Shown: positions 9,531 through 17,817, counted from the stretch's first letter. The stretch is 64,000 nucleotides of DNA from Prevotella sp. OH937_COT-195 (GCF_003932845.1 NZ_RQZH01000002.1:124001-188000); one strand, 5' to 3'. A program made the numbers and translations. The notes: generated by a model not told the origin, from the sequence alone.

Positions 9531-10685
9531 ATGAAAAGAATTATCGCAATAACGGCATGTGGCTTAATGGTCGGTGCAGGCGCATTTGCCCAGAGTGAAC
9601 CTACTTTGGAAACAAAGGTTTCCGGTCGTATCCTGATGGATGTGGGTGCCATGCACAACACCGACAAGACACTGAACGCAAAGTTGAACGATGGTGTTGC
9701 CATACCCGATGCCCGTGTAGGCTTCAGTGCAAAGTATGGCAACTGGAAAGCGAAAGTGGATGTGGGCTATGCACGTCAGAAATTATCGTTGAAAGACATC
9801 AACATAGATTATAACTTCAACAAAGAAAACTTGGTTCGTATGGGTTACTTTGTTCACCAGTTCGGTTTGCAGAGTGCCACTTCCTCAAGTTTCAAGATTT
9901 CCATGGAAGAACCCGAAGCCAACCAAGCCTTCTTCAACAGTCGTTTGCTTGGTGCGATGTTAGTGCATGCAGGAGAGAAATTCCATGCCACGGCATCTGT
10001 ATTCGCAGAGAACGACGCAATGAAAAATTCTACCGATAAAATCGGCAGCGAGGCATGGGGCGCCATGACACGCTTGGTTTTCCGTCCGTTGACTCAGCGT
10101 GGAAATATATTCCATGTGGGCTTAAGCGGTGCTTACGAGTCTCCGCGTTACAATGCAGACAATGCTCTGAACCACAAGAGTTATACTTTGAAAGCGACTT
10201 TCCCCACACGTATCGCCGATGTTGCCGTACAGAGTGCTACCATCACCGAGGCAAAGTCTCTGTGGAAGGTTTCCCCGGAAATAACCGCTGCATACGGCAA
10301 TTTCGGTATTGAGGCACAGTATTTCTATGTTGCCATCGCACGTGAGAGCGGACTTCCCGACTACAATGCCTGGGGAGCATATACCAACCTGCGCTTCCTG
10401 CTGAAAGGTCAGGGCTATGCCTATACCAAAACTGACGCCGGTATCGCAACACCGGAACCGGGTTCGATGGAGTTGGTGGCATCCTACAACTACTCGACCT
10501 TGACCGATAAAGATACCAATATCTATGGTGGTAAGGTGCACGATTGGTCGGTAACTTTCGACTATTATATCAACAAGTATATGATTTGGCGCTTACGCGG
10601 TTCCATAACAAGGGCAACCGAGAACAAGGCATTCAACGACAACACTTTCTCCATACTTGAAACTCGCTTGCAGTTCAAGTTGTAA
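9531..10685 (+). CDS. Outer-membrane porin, phosphate-selective O/P type
   Basis: A 384-residue protein with a signal peptide (MKRIIAITACGLMVGAGAFA) and a body of alternating, aromatic-ended strands typical of a beta-barrel. It ends in LQFKL, consistent with BAM-dependent outer-membrane insertion. It resembles the Porin_O_P family (PF07396), which takes up phosphate or other anions. The assignment rests on overall character and on its place between two secreted phosphatases; a porin for another anion is possible. A short hairpin separates it from the next gene. Confidence 0.75.
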   Translation: MKRIIAITACGLMVGAGAFAQSEPTLETKVSGRILMDVGAMHNTDKTLNAKLNDGVAIPDARVGFSAKYGNWKAKVDVGYARQKLSLKDINIDYNFNKENLVRMGYFVHQFGLQSATSSSFKISMEEPEANQAFFNSRLLGAMLVHAGEKFHATASVFAENDAMKNSTDKIGSEAWGAMTRLVFRPLTQRGNIFHVGLSGAYESPRYNADNALNHKSYTLKATFPTRIADVAVQSATITEAKSLWKVSPEITAAYGNFGIEAQYFYVAIARESGLPDYNAWGAYTNLRFLLKGQGYAYTKTDAGIATPEPGSMELVASYNYSTLTDKDTNIYGGKVHDWSVTFDYYINKYMIWRLRGSITRATENKAFNDNTFSILETRLQFKL

Positions 10686-10711
10686 GGCATTAAATTTTCA
10701 AATTCGTAACT

Positions 10712-10740
10712 GGGACTTATCATCGTGTAAGTCCCGGTAT
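10712..10740 (+). terminator. Intercistronic hairpin
   Basis: GGGACTTA pairs with TAAGTCCC around an 8-base loop and is followed by GGTATTTTATAA. It may partly terminate or stabilise the porin mRNA end; the following phosphatase has no obvious promoter of its own. Confidence 0.5.
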
Positions 10741-10763
10741 TTTATAACAAAAACCTAAAAACA

Positions 10764-12053
10764 ATGAGAAAACTTAATTCATTTATACTCCTTGTGACGT
10801 TGACAATGCTCTGTCCTTCATTTGCGTTGGCACAGATTCAGCGTACACAAGACTCTAAGAATAAGTATAAACTGAAAGAGGTTGTTATCCTCTCTCGTCA
10901 CAATATCCGCTCACCGCTGTCAACAAACGGTTCCGTGCTTAGCAAAATGACTCCGCACGAGTGGACCGACTGGACGTCGGCTGCGAGCGAACTGACCATA
11001 CGCGGTGGTGTGTTGGAAACCGAAATGGGGCAGTTCTTTTGGAAATGGACAGTGGCGGCAGGTCTCTTCAAAGAAAACTACGTGCCAACTGTTGATGAGG
11101 TTAACATCTATGCCAACTCCATGCAGCGTTGCATTGCCACGGCGCAATATTTCTCCGGTGGTTTTATGCCGGTAGCCAACCTGACTGTTCATCATCGTTT
11201 CGTACCGTCAAAGATGGATCCGATTTTCAATCCGCGCCTCACAAAGACCGGCGAAGCCTTCCGTGCAGAGGCAATGAAACAGATAAATGCAATGGGCGGT
11301 TCCGAAGGATTGACGGGCATCAACAAGCAACTTAAAGAAAGTTACGACCTTATTGCAGAGGTTTTGGATATGAAACAGAGCGAGTATTATAAGAAAGGAG
11401 AAGTGAAAGACTTCGTTTTCGATGATACAAAGATTACGCTCGAACTCAACAGAGAGCCGGGCATGAAGGGGGCTTTGAAGAATGCAAATTCTGCCAGCGA
11501 TGCTTTTATACTGCAATACTACGAAGAGCCGGATGCCGTGAAGGCCGCTTTCGGTCATAGAATAAGCCGCGAGGACTGGACAAAGATTGCTAAGATTAAG
11601 GATGTCTACGGAGATGTGCTTTTCACTGCGCCCGTCGTCGCCGTCAATGTGGCTCATCCGCTGTTGCAGTATATGTTTGACGAACTGAACTCTGACGACA
11701 GGAAATTTACCTTCCTCTGCGGACACGACTCAAATATAGCCAGTGTCAATGCAGCCCTCGGTGTGGAAGAATATTCTCTGCCTAACTCTATCGAAAAGAA
11801 GACTCCCATAGGCTCCAAACTCGTTTTTGAGAAATGGACAGACGCGGCAGGCAAGGAATACATTGCCTTAAACATTGTCTATCAGAGTACAGACCAACTC
11901 AAGCAGATGTCTTTGCTCGATTTGCAGCATGCACCACAGGTGTTCTCGCTGAAATTGAAAGGACTCGGTCAGAACGCTGATGGACTTTATACTTTCGAAG
12001 ATGTCAATGGTCGCTTTACGGAGTCAATCCGTGCATACGATGACATTAAGTAG
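10764..12053 (+). CDS. Histidine-type acid phosphatase (phytase/glucose-1-phosphatase-like)
   Basis: A 429-residue periplasmic enzyme of histidine phosphatase branch 2 (PF00328), related to AppA phytase and Agp. The signal peptide ends in ALAQ. The catalytic motif reads RHNIRSP at residues 45-51, with Asn replacing the usual Gly of RHGxRxP; I recall this variant from Bacteroidetes homologues. The proton-donor HD pair is in FLCGHDSNIA near residue 320. It would complement the upstream class A phosphatase by releasing phosphate from phytate or sugar phosphates, with the porin between them as the import route. It is the last gene of the set, followed by a long gene-poor stretch. Confidence 0.9.
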   Translation: MRKLNSFILLVTLTMLCPSFALAQIQRTQDSKNKYKLKEVVILSRHNIRSPLSTNGSVLSKMTPHEWTDWTSAASELTIRGGVLETEMGQFFWKWTVAAGLFKENYVPTVDEVNIYANSMQRCIATAQYFSGGFMPVANLTVHHRFVPSKMDPIFNPRLTKTGEAFRAEAMKQINAMGGSEGLTGINKQLKESYDLIAEVLDMKQSEYYKKGEVKDFVFDDTKITLELNREPGMKGALKNANSASDAFILQYYEEPDAVKAAFGHRISREDWTKIAKIKDVYGDVLFTAPVVAVNVAHPLLQYMFDELNSDDRKFTFLCGHDSNIASVNAALGVEEYSLPNSIEKKTPIGSKLVFEKWTDAAGKEYIALNIVYQSTDQLKQMSLLDLQHAPQVFSLKLKGLGQNADGLYTFEDVNGRFTESIRAYDDIK

Positions 12054-12338
12054 TGCGAGTTCGCTCCGGCATCGTTGCATGTCGTTTTTCGTCAATGTAT
12101 TCTTCGTGACCATAATGGCATAAGAATATGCCGGCTCGGATTAATAAATAATGAAAGACATAACCGTTTTGTGTCCCTGACTACATATCCGACAAATGTA
12201 TCGGGCTTGTTGTCAAAGAAACATAAAACTCCCAATGCGGATATGATGTTCATTGCGAAACGATTTTCCGGAACGCCGTTTAGAATGAACTATTTACGCC
12301 TTTTATTGTACCGAACCGCAGTCTTATATCGAACAACA

Positions 12339-12395
12339 AAGCAATTCCGCCGATTTTGTATTGCAATTTCGGCGGAATTGCTTTACAAAATCGGC
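12339..12395. repeat. Two overlapping, mutually exclusive inverted repeats
   Basis: AAGCAATTCCGCCGA (12339-12353) pairs perfectly with TCGGCGGAATTGCTT (12369-12383). GCCGATTTTGTA (12349-12360) pairs perfectly with TACAAAATCGGC (12384-12395). The two stems share bases 12349-12353, so both cannot form completely at once. There is no adjacent T-run. Confidence 0.75.
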
Positions 12396-12461
12396 GATAT
12401 TGTGACGCGAAAGGATGCCAAATGCGGACAAGTTGGAAATTGAACATGATACGAAAAGAAA

Positions 12462-12663
12462 TTAATCCCCAATCGGTCATTAGAACCCTCAACCGGTTTT
12501 GTTCGATTGTTGAGCAGATGTGCAGCCGTTTCATCGAAGGCATAGCGGGCTACGTCGAGATGTAATGGCTGCACAGATGTCAGCAAACGGGCTAAAGCGG
12601 TTGGGAAGCGTAACTGCAATAGCAAATCTAAGCAAATGAGGTATAATGACCGATTTGGGTTAA
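12462..12663 (+). mobile_element. 202-bp dispersed element, copy A (MITE-like)
   Basis: It begins TTAATCCCCAATCGGTCATT and ends with TAATGACCGATTTGGGTTAA, giving imperfect terminal inverted repeats of about 20 bases with TTAA at each outer end. The interior carries TGTGCAGCC and its exact complement GGCTGCACA, so a stem can form. Copies of identical length lie at 22540-22741 (reversed) and 38337-38538, and a right-half copy at 26364-26454. No coding capacity is apparent. Confidence 0.8.
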
Positions 12664-12843
12664 TTGATGTTTATGTCGGATAAAAATACTTTGAGCGTTC
12701 CAAAATATCATTTTCATGTTTTATCTTATAATTAAAATATTGAGATGTAACCTTTGAAGCAAATCTTTTCTAAATGTTTCATTGGAAACAGAATTTATGA
12801 CATGTATTTCTTGTAATTTTGTCCCGAACATGGATATAAAAAT

Positions 12844-12871
12844 ACGTCCGGCAATGCGAATCGCCGGACGT
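12844..12871 (-). terminator. Terminator of the Arg/Gly-rich gene
   Basis: ACGTCCGGC and GCCGGACGT form a perfect 9-bp stem with a 10-base loop. Read on the minus strand it is followed by ATTTTTAT. Confidence 0.75.
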
Positions 12872-13001
12872 TCGATTTGTTTAATATGTCTGTCTTGTTA
12901 TCCTTACAATAAAAGTTTTTACTTTTTTCAATCGTTTTTCCTTTTGTTTTACCTGTTGAAGAACATATTCATATATTTTTATATGTTACATTTTAGCGTT
13001 T

Positions 13002-14021
13002 TTATCTGCGTCCTCCGAAATGGCCGCCTCCACCGCGTGGACCGTTGCCGAAGGATCTATTGCTGCCGCCGCTGTTGCTCGGACGGCTGAACGAACCGCT
13101 GCTTTGCGAACTACCTTGTCTCGGGCGGTCGAACGAACCGCTGCTGCGACTTGGGCTGAACGTGCCCGACGGACGACCCTGCATGCCGCGGTCGTTGTTG
13201 GGGCGGTCAAATTCTCCGCGTTTTGATGCGGTTGAACGTGTGCTGCTTTCGCGATATGAACCATCGTCGGAACGTCTTCTGTTCGTGAAATCGTCAAATT
13301 TTCTTTTTGTCGTAAATTCTTCTCTGCGTCTCCCGTTGGAAAAGTCGCCTCGGTTGTTCCAATCGTGCCGTCTGTCCATGTCTCCTCTACTGTATCCATC
13401 ATCGCGTCTGCGTCCGAAATCTCCTCTGCGTCCATGACCTTCGTATGTGCGTCCTCGTCCGCTGTATCCTTCCGGTCGTCGGTTGCGGTAGTCGCCTCGG
13501 TCAAAACCATCGCGCATGCCAAATCCTCGTCCTCCTCGTCCGTATCTGTGGCTATAGCCCCATTCGCGACCTCTGTACCAACTCCTTCCGCCATTGTGCC
13601 GCCAACTGTGTCTGCCTCGATACGAATACCAGAAATCCGGATAACCGTAGTAGAAATAGGTGCGTTGCGGATAGCGGGCATATATACCGAAATGCCAATA
13701 GCCGGTGTCCCAATATAGAGGACGGTAGAAATATACAGCGGAGCGATATGTCCGGTACTGCCAGTCGAGAAGGATATACTCCAAGTCAAGGTTGCGCCTT
13801 GTCCAATAAATTCCGTAAAGGTCATCGCGGTGCTTTATGCTCAATAAATAGTCGAGGTTAATCTCGTATGCCGCTTCGTACTGATCCTCGGTAAGGTTCA
13901 ATTCGTAAGCCATTTTGTCTGTCAGAAATAACGCTTCTCTTCGAGCCTGCTCATAACTCATAGCGTCGGCATTTGCAGCCATTGTCAATAGTACTGTAAG
14001 AGCGATGATAATCTTTTTCAT
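13002..14021 (-). CDS. Secreted Arg/Gly/Ser-rich low-complexity protein
   Basis: A 339-residue exported protein of unknown function. A signal peptide ends in ANADA. A short helical region follows (YELNLTEDQYEAAYEINLDYL) that faintly recalls the LTxxQ motif of Spy/CpxP chaperones. A Tyr/Trp-rich stretch comes next, and from about residue 140 to the end a strongly basic tail rich in RG, GR, RRR and SSGSF/RP units, ending GGGGHFGGRR. The tail could bind nucleic acid, polysaccharide or acidic surfaces, but that is inference. The promoter lies at 14060-14090, with two exact 12-base direct repeats just upstream. Long ORFs on the opposite strand here are shadows of its biased codons. Confidence 0.75.
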   Translation of the reverse strand: MKKIIIALTVLLTMAANADAMSYEQARREALFLTDKMAYELNLTEDQYEAAYEINLDYLLSIKHRDDLYGIYWTRRNLDLEYILLDWQYRTYRSAVYFYRPLYWDTGYWHFGIYARYPQRTYFYYGYPDFWYSYRGRHSWRHNGGRSWYRGREWGYSHRYGRGGRGFGMRDGFDRGDYRNRRPEGYSGRGRTYEGHGRRGDFGRRRDDGYSRGDMDRRHDWNNRGDFSNGRRREEFTTKRKFDDFTNRRRSDDGSYRESSTRSTASKRGEFDRPNNDRGMQGRPSGTFSPSRSSGSFDRPRQGSSQSSGSFSRPSNSGGSNRSFGNGPRGGGGHFGGRR

Positions 14022-14059
14022 ATCTTTAATTTTTTAATTATCCGTATTGTTTTACGATG

Positions 14060-14090
14060 CAAAGAAACAATAAAATAATCATCAACGCAA
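14060..14090 (-). promoter_or_regulatory. Promoter of the Arg/Gly-rich gene
   Basis: On the minus strand, TTG (14088-14090) is followed by a 20-base gap and TTTCTTTG (14060-14067), one base off TAnnTTTG. The spacing equals that of the best promoters in this window. The weak -7 box fits an activator-dependent promoter. Confidence 0.6.
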
Positions 14091-14091
14091 A

Positions 14092-14124
14092 GGATTTTCC
14101 CTATCGACCGCAGGATTTTCCCTA
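14092..14124 (-). promoter_or_regulatory. Direct-repeat operator, 21-bp period
   Basis: GGATTTTCCCTA occurs exactly twice, at 14092-14103 and 14113-14124. The repeats start 21 bases apart, so both lie on the same DNA face. The proximal copy abuts the -33 element of the Arg/Gly-rich gene. This layout is typical of an activator dimer site; tandem sites with about a 21-bp period are known for LytTR-type response regulators, but the bases do not identify the regulator. Confidence 0.6.
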
Positions 14125-14416
14125 AATGTAATTTTACGGTATTCGGTATATGGAGAGTTTTATAAATTGTCTTTATCACGTTGATTGTGTGTTTCCAAAG
14201 AACAAAATGATAGTGAGCGGAGAAATATGGCATTCCGCATGACCGACTAACTTATATCCCCGTCAATCGACCGTCTGTCATTAGTCGTATAATCAACCAC
14301 ACTGCTTATTCCGACCGGCATACCGATTGTGAAAACAAACGCATATATATGGGCAATTAATTTTGAACATCTACTTGTGAAATACAATAACTTTGGCAAT
14401 TTTCCATTGAAATTCA

Positions 14417-14446
14417 TTGCTCGTACAATTCTTTTTGCTATATTTG
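14417..14446 (+). promoter_or_regulatory. nhaA promoter
   Basis: TTG (14417-14419), a 19-base gap and TATATTTG (14439-14446) match the Bacteroidetes consensus. The leader to the ATG at 14527 is about 75 bases. Confidence 0.75.
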
Positions 14447-14526
14447 CAAGAGCAATAAGCGGTGTAATGAAAAAGTGACATGCTTTTTTATTATGGCGCG
14501 ATGCTTGCGAAAACAGGTTTTGAAAC

Positions 14527-15858
14527 ATGCGAGAGAATTATCAAAAAAACATAGAGAACCGCCTGATCATACCCACAATGCAATTCTTGCATCGCGAGAA
14601 ATCAAGCGGAATAGTGTTGGCGGTGTTTGTCATTCTGGCATTGATACTTGCCAATTCTCCTTTACGCGAGGAGTATTCACATCTTTTGGAGTGCCATCTG
14701 GGATTCATTGTCAACGGAAATTCCTATCTTGATTTCAGTGTGGAGCATTGGATTAACGACGGACTCATGTCCATGTTCTTTTTTGTTGTCGGCTTGGAAC
14801 TGAAACGAGAGTTTATAGGGGGAGAGTTGCGCGACCTTAGAAAAGTTACGCTTCCCATCATGGCAGCAATCTTCGGAATGCTGTTCCCTGCCGCGATTTA
14901 CATGATTTTCAACTTCGGAACACCGACAGCCAACGGCTGGGGAATACCAATGGCTACCGATATTGCCTTCGCCTTGGCGGTGGTTTACATGCTTGGCGAC
15001 CGTGTTCCGATTTCGGCAAAGGTGTTCCTTACCACTCTTGCCATTGTTGACGACTTGGGTGCGGTTGTCGTTATCGCTCTTTTCTATACCTCCGAAATCT
15101 CCGTTGTCAACATTGCCATTGGTATGCTTTTCCTCGGGGGCATGTTCGTGGGAAACAGGCTGGGTGTGAAAAACGTACTATTCTACGGTATTCTTGGCAT
15201 TGGCGGAGTGTGGTTGGCATTTTTAATGTCAGGTATTCATGCCACAATCTCTGCCGTTCTCGCAGCAATGGTAATACCTGCCGACTCGCGCATTCCCGAA
15301 GCGGTGTTCATCGCTCGTATGAAGAAACTTACCATGCAGTTCAAACAGGCTCTGCCGAACGATGTGCGGACGCTTGAACCCGAACAGTTGGAGATACTGT
15401 CAAAGGTAAAAACCGAATCCGTACATGCCATTCCTCCTCTCCAGCGTCTTGAGCACAGCCTGCATCCTTTGGTCTCTTTTGTCATCATGCCAATCTTTGC
15501 CTTGACCAATGCCGGTGTCTCTTTCGTCGATATGGACGTGAGTGTACTCTTTGCCAACAATGTGGCTCTTGGCGTGATGTGCGGTTTGCTTCTCGGAAAA
15601 CCGTTGGGTATCCTTTTTGCCGTGTGGCTTACCGAGAAAACAGGACTTGGCAGACGCTCACGTGCCATGACATGGCGCACAATGACGGGAGTGGGTTTCA
15701 TAACCTCCATAGGTTTTACCATGTCCATGTTTGTCACCATGTTGGTATTTAATTCCCCCGAGAATTACGTTCAAGCCAAGATAGGAATCTTTACCGCTTC
15801 CATCTTTGGGGGAATAATCGGTTACCGTCTGCTTAACAAGAAGAGTTCGACAAATTAG
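14527..15858 (+). CDS. nhaA: Na+/H+ antiporter NhaA
   Basis: A 443-residue inner-membrane antiporter that expels Na+ or Li+ in exchange for protons, for pH and salt balance. The NhaA family pattern is unmistakable: ATDIAFALAVVYMLGDRVP, then TTLAIVDDLGAVVVIALFYT with the paired aspartates of the ion-binding site. The C-terminal LGKPLGI and GFTMSMF segments are also conserved. About twelve hydrophobic helices are present. It has its own promoter and appears monocistronic. No terminator is obvious directly after the stop. Confidence 0.97.
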   Translation: MRENYQKNIENRLIIPTMQFLHREKSSGIVLAVFVILALILANSPLREEYSHLLECHLGFIVNGNSYLDFSVEHWINDGLMSMFFFVVGLELKREFIGGELRDLRKVTLPIMAAIFGMLFPAAIYMIFNFGTPTANGWGIPMATDIAFALAVVYMLGDRVPISAKVFLTTLAIVDDLGAVVVIALFYTSEISVVNIAIGMLFLGGMFVGNRLGVKNVLFYGILGIGGVWLAFLMSGIHATISAVLAAMVIPADSRIPEAVFIARMKKLTMQFKQALPNDVRTLEPEQLEILSKVKTESVHAIPPLQRLEHSLHPLVSFVIMPIFALTNAGVSFVDMDVSVLFANNVALGVMCGLLLGKPLGILFAVWLTEKTGLGRRSRAMTWRTMTGVGFITSIGFTMSMFVTMLVFNSPENYVQAKIGIFTASIFGGIIGYRLLNKKSSTN

Positions 15859-16015
15859 TCCGGCTTTATAAAATCATTACTCAAGAATGGTTTTTATATT
15901 GTGGGTAACGTTTTGTAACTTTGAGGTCTTTTGGGCTTCAAAGCATAGGTTTGTTCCTTGATGCAGCGGTCATACTCCTTATTTATTTACTTTCTTAATA
16001 TTATAAAACGATCCC

Positions 16016-16034
16016 TTAACCTTGACAAGGTTAA
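16016..16034. promoter_or_regulatory. Perfect 19-bp palindrome
   Basis: TTAACCTTG-A-CAAGGTTAA is perfectly symmetric about a single base. The one-base centre makes it a poor RNA hairpin and a better dimeric-repressor site, about 90 bases upstream of the LRR gene's -33 box. Confidence 0.5.
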
Positions 16035-16073
16035 TTTATAGAGCCCATTTTTATTCTTTATCTTTATTTTTAA

Positions 16074-16087
16074 TGTAAACGTTTGCA
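16074..16087. promoter_or_regulatory. LacI-family-type operator
   Basis: TGTAAACGTTTGCA fits the TGWAANCGNTWNCA pattern recognised by LacI/CcpA-type regulators, including the central CG. Bacteroidetes are not known to use CcpA itself, so a LacI-family regulator elsewhere in the genome is inferred. Confidence 0.45.
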
Positions 16088-16119
16088 TCGTTTTTTCTGT
16101 ATGTTTTTTAAAAATGTCA

Positions 16120-16150
16120 TTGTTTGTTAAAATCACTTTGTCTACTTTTG
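16120..16150 (+). promoter_or_regulatory. Promoter of the LRR surface protein
   Basis: TTG (16120-16122), a 20-base gap and TACTTTTG (16143-16150) match the Bacteroidetes promoter consensus. Confidence 0.7.
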
Positions 16151-16237
16151 CAAAGTTTTTTATTATATTAAAGATAATATATAAGGATAATCTTTACATA
16201 TTTAACATTGTGGTTGATTTTTTTAATAAATAATATT

Positions 16238-17605
16238 ATGAATAATGAGAATAAAAAAGAAGTAATGAATCAATTATGTGTACGGCGATGCACTAAACAT
16301 TTTGGACTTATGAAAGTATTTTTTTTAGTGATTATGATGTTCTGCACTTTGGGCGTATCGGCAGATAATGCTATTTATCTGCGAGGAATTGCAAATGGTA
16401 CGGAATTCTATCTTAAAGTGAGAAGTTTGGAGAAAATGACCGTACAACTGCATGCGAGCAAAGAGACAGACTATAAGGGAGACATTATTATACCTGAAAA
16501 GATTATCGCGAATGATGGTAAAGAGTACACCATTGATTTAATAGACAAAGGAGTGTTTACGGGTAACGAATTAATTACTTCTGTAAGTATTCCCGGAACG
16601 GTTACAGAAATTGGGCAGTACGCATTCTCAGGTTGCACTTCATTAAAATCTGTGACACTTGGCAAAGGCGTGGAGAGAGCCTTCAAATATGCTTTCGAGA
16701 ACTGCAAGAGTCTTGAGACTATAACTTTTCCCATTAGTACATTGTATTTCGAGAAAGAAACATTTACCGGCTGTGAAAACGTCAAGGAGGTTTATCTTTA
16801 CGATGATAACCCACGAGGAGTTACAGGCAATGACCCTTTCGAACTTATAGGACAGAAAGCAATACTTTTTGTTCCTTATGGTACGAGAGATAAGTATCAA
16901 GAACTATATGGTTGGAAAGACTTTACAGTATCACCTTTTATCGTTCTTGATGAGAATGAGACTCTAAAACTCGAAGTTCGTGTTGAGAACATAAGAACAA
17001 TATTCAAACGTAGTATTAAGAGCGACAAATGGAACTCTTTCTGTGTGCCGTTTAATCTTTCGACCACTGACATCATAACATTGTTCGGAACGGGAACGCG
17101 TATATTGGAGTTTGACCCGAACTCAACCGAGACAACTTTGAATTTTGTTGATGCAAAAAGTATAACAGCCAACAAACCGTGTCTTATAAAACCTGTAAAA
17201 AGTTGGAGTGAATACACGTTCGACAACCTTACGTTGGAACCTTCTGTCAAACCTAATGTCACGGGTGTCAATTATAGTTTCAACGGTAATTATTTTAACG
17301 GAGATGTTCCGATGAATTCTTATTTTATCAGCAACAATAAGTTTTATAAGGCTGTTGGCGATAAAAACAAACTGAAAGGTTATCGTGCATACATCATGCC
17401 GGTGAATAGTGACGGTGGAGCAAAACACATGGACTTTACCATCTCTTCGACTACGGGAATAGAACTTATTGGTGAAATTTGTGAAGGAAAAAACAACCGT
17501 GTTTATGATATTTGTGGCAGACCTATTTACATAGACGCACCCTCTTCCGTACAAATGAAAAAAGGAATATACATTAAAGGAGACAAGAAAATTTTAATAA
17601 AATGA
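16238..17605 (+). CDS. BspA-type leucine-rich-repeat protein, T9SS cargo
   Basis: A secreted protein of about 455 residues. After the signal peptide (KVFFLVIMMFCTLGVSA) come BspA-like LRR_5 repeats: SVSIPGTVTEIGQYAFSGCT, then VTLGKGVERAFKYAFENCK and ITFPISTLYFEKETFTGCE. A beta-rich middle follows, and a C-terminal T9SS-type tail: VYDICGRPI, then GIYIKGDKKILIK at the very end. BspA-like repeats in oral and gut Bacteroidales bind host proteins or other bacteria, and the tail would direct export and surface attachment. ATGs at 16238, 16265 and 16310 all keep the signal peptide; 16238 is chosen as the first. The stop overlaps the next start as ATGA. Confidence 0.82.
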   Translation: MNNENKKEVMNQLCVRRCTKHFGLMKVFFLVIMMFCTLGVSADNAIYLRGIANGTEFYLKVRSLEKMTVQLHASKETDYKGDIIIPEKIIANDGKEYTIDLIDKGVFTGNELITSVSIPGTVTEIGQYAFSGCTSLKSVTLGKGVERAFKYAFENCKSLETITFPISTLYFEKETFTGCENVKEVYLYDDNPRGVTGNDPFELIGQKAILFVPYGTRDKYQELYGWKDFTVSPFIVLDENETLKLEVRVENIRTIFKRSIKSDKWNSFCVPFNLSTTDIITLFGTGTRILEFDPNSTETTLNFVDAKSITANKPCLIKPVKSWSEYTFDNLTLEPSVKPNVTGVNYSFNGNYFNGDVPMNSYFISNNKFYKAVGDKNKLKGYRAYIMPVNSDGGAKHMDFTISSTTGIELIGEICEGKNNRVYDICGRPIYIDAPSSVQMKKGIYIKGDKKILIK

Positions 17606-17817
17606 ACTTAATGAATAAAAAACGTTATGTTACTCCTTATACGGAACAGATTTGCATGCCAATTGAAAGCTTGATGAATATTAACAGTGTGACAGAGAAC
17701 GGAAAACCATCTCCGGATATTGGTGTGGGAGGAGACAGTGACGGAGATATGGAAGCGGACTCGAAACGTGGATATTTCGATGATGATATTGGTTCCGATA
17801 ACATCTGGGACTATTGA
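17602..17817 (+). CDS. Small acidic peptide coupled to the LRR surface protein
   Basis: A 71-residue protein without a recognised domain. It starts MNLMNKKRYVTPYTEQICMP and ends in an acidic, Gly/Asp-rich stretch (GGDSDGDMEADSKRGYFDDD) finishing NIWDY. Its ATG overlaps the stop of the surface-protein gene (ATGA), so the two are probably translationally coupled. A second gene with the same layout and a similar N-terminus (KK, aromatic, P, E) and acidic end follows the T9SS cargo at 32839-36429. There is no signal peptide. A role as chaperone, regulator or peptide signal is possible, but nothing in the sequence proves one. Confidence 0.7.
   Translation: MNLMNKKRYVTPYTEQICMPIESLMNINSVTENGKPSPDIGVGGDSDGDMEADSKRGYFDDDIGSDNIWDY

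Larger units (their letters stand above)
12054..13001. other. Gene-poor stretch with repeats and a terminator
   Basis: About 950 bases without a convincing gene. It contains nested inverted repeats at 12339-12395, one full 202-bp dispersed element (12462-12663) and a minus-strand terminator at 12844-12871. A 122-codon ORF at 12075-12443 runs through the inverted repeats, lacks family features and is not called as a gene. Confidence 0.7.
14022..14526. other. Intergenic region between divergent genes
   Basis: About 500 bases holding the minus-strand promoter and direct repeats near 14060-14124 and the nhaA promoter at 14417-14446. I see nothing else supportable in between. Confidence 0.6.
15859..16237. 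other. Regulatory-looking intergenic region
   Basis: About 380 bases between nhaA and the LRR gene. It holds a perfect 19-base palindrome (16016-16034), a LacI-type operator match (16074-16087) and a good promoter (16120-16150). No ORF is supported. Confidence 0.6.

Noticed and set aside
12075..12443. 122-codon ORF after the acid phosphatase
   Set aside because: It has no signal, domain or promoter and its last third is the translation of the nested inverted repeats at 12339-12395.
12280..12625. Small ORFs on both strands across the 202-bp element
   Set aside because: Similar frames recur wherever the element occurs (also 38227-38551), with changes at the repeat ends; they follow the repeat and not a protein.
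13045..13861. Long plus-strand ORFs opposite the Arg/Gly-rich gene
   Set aside because: They result from the skewed codon use of that gene; the minus-strand frame has the signal peptide and promoter.
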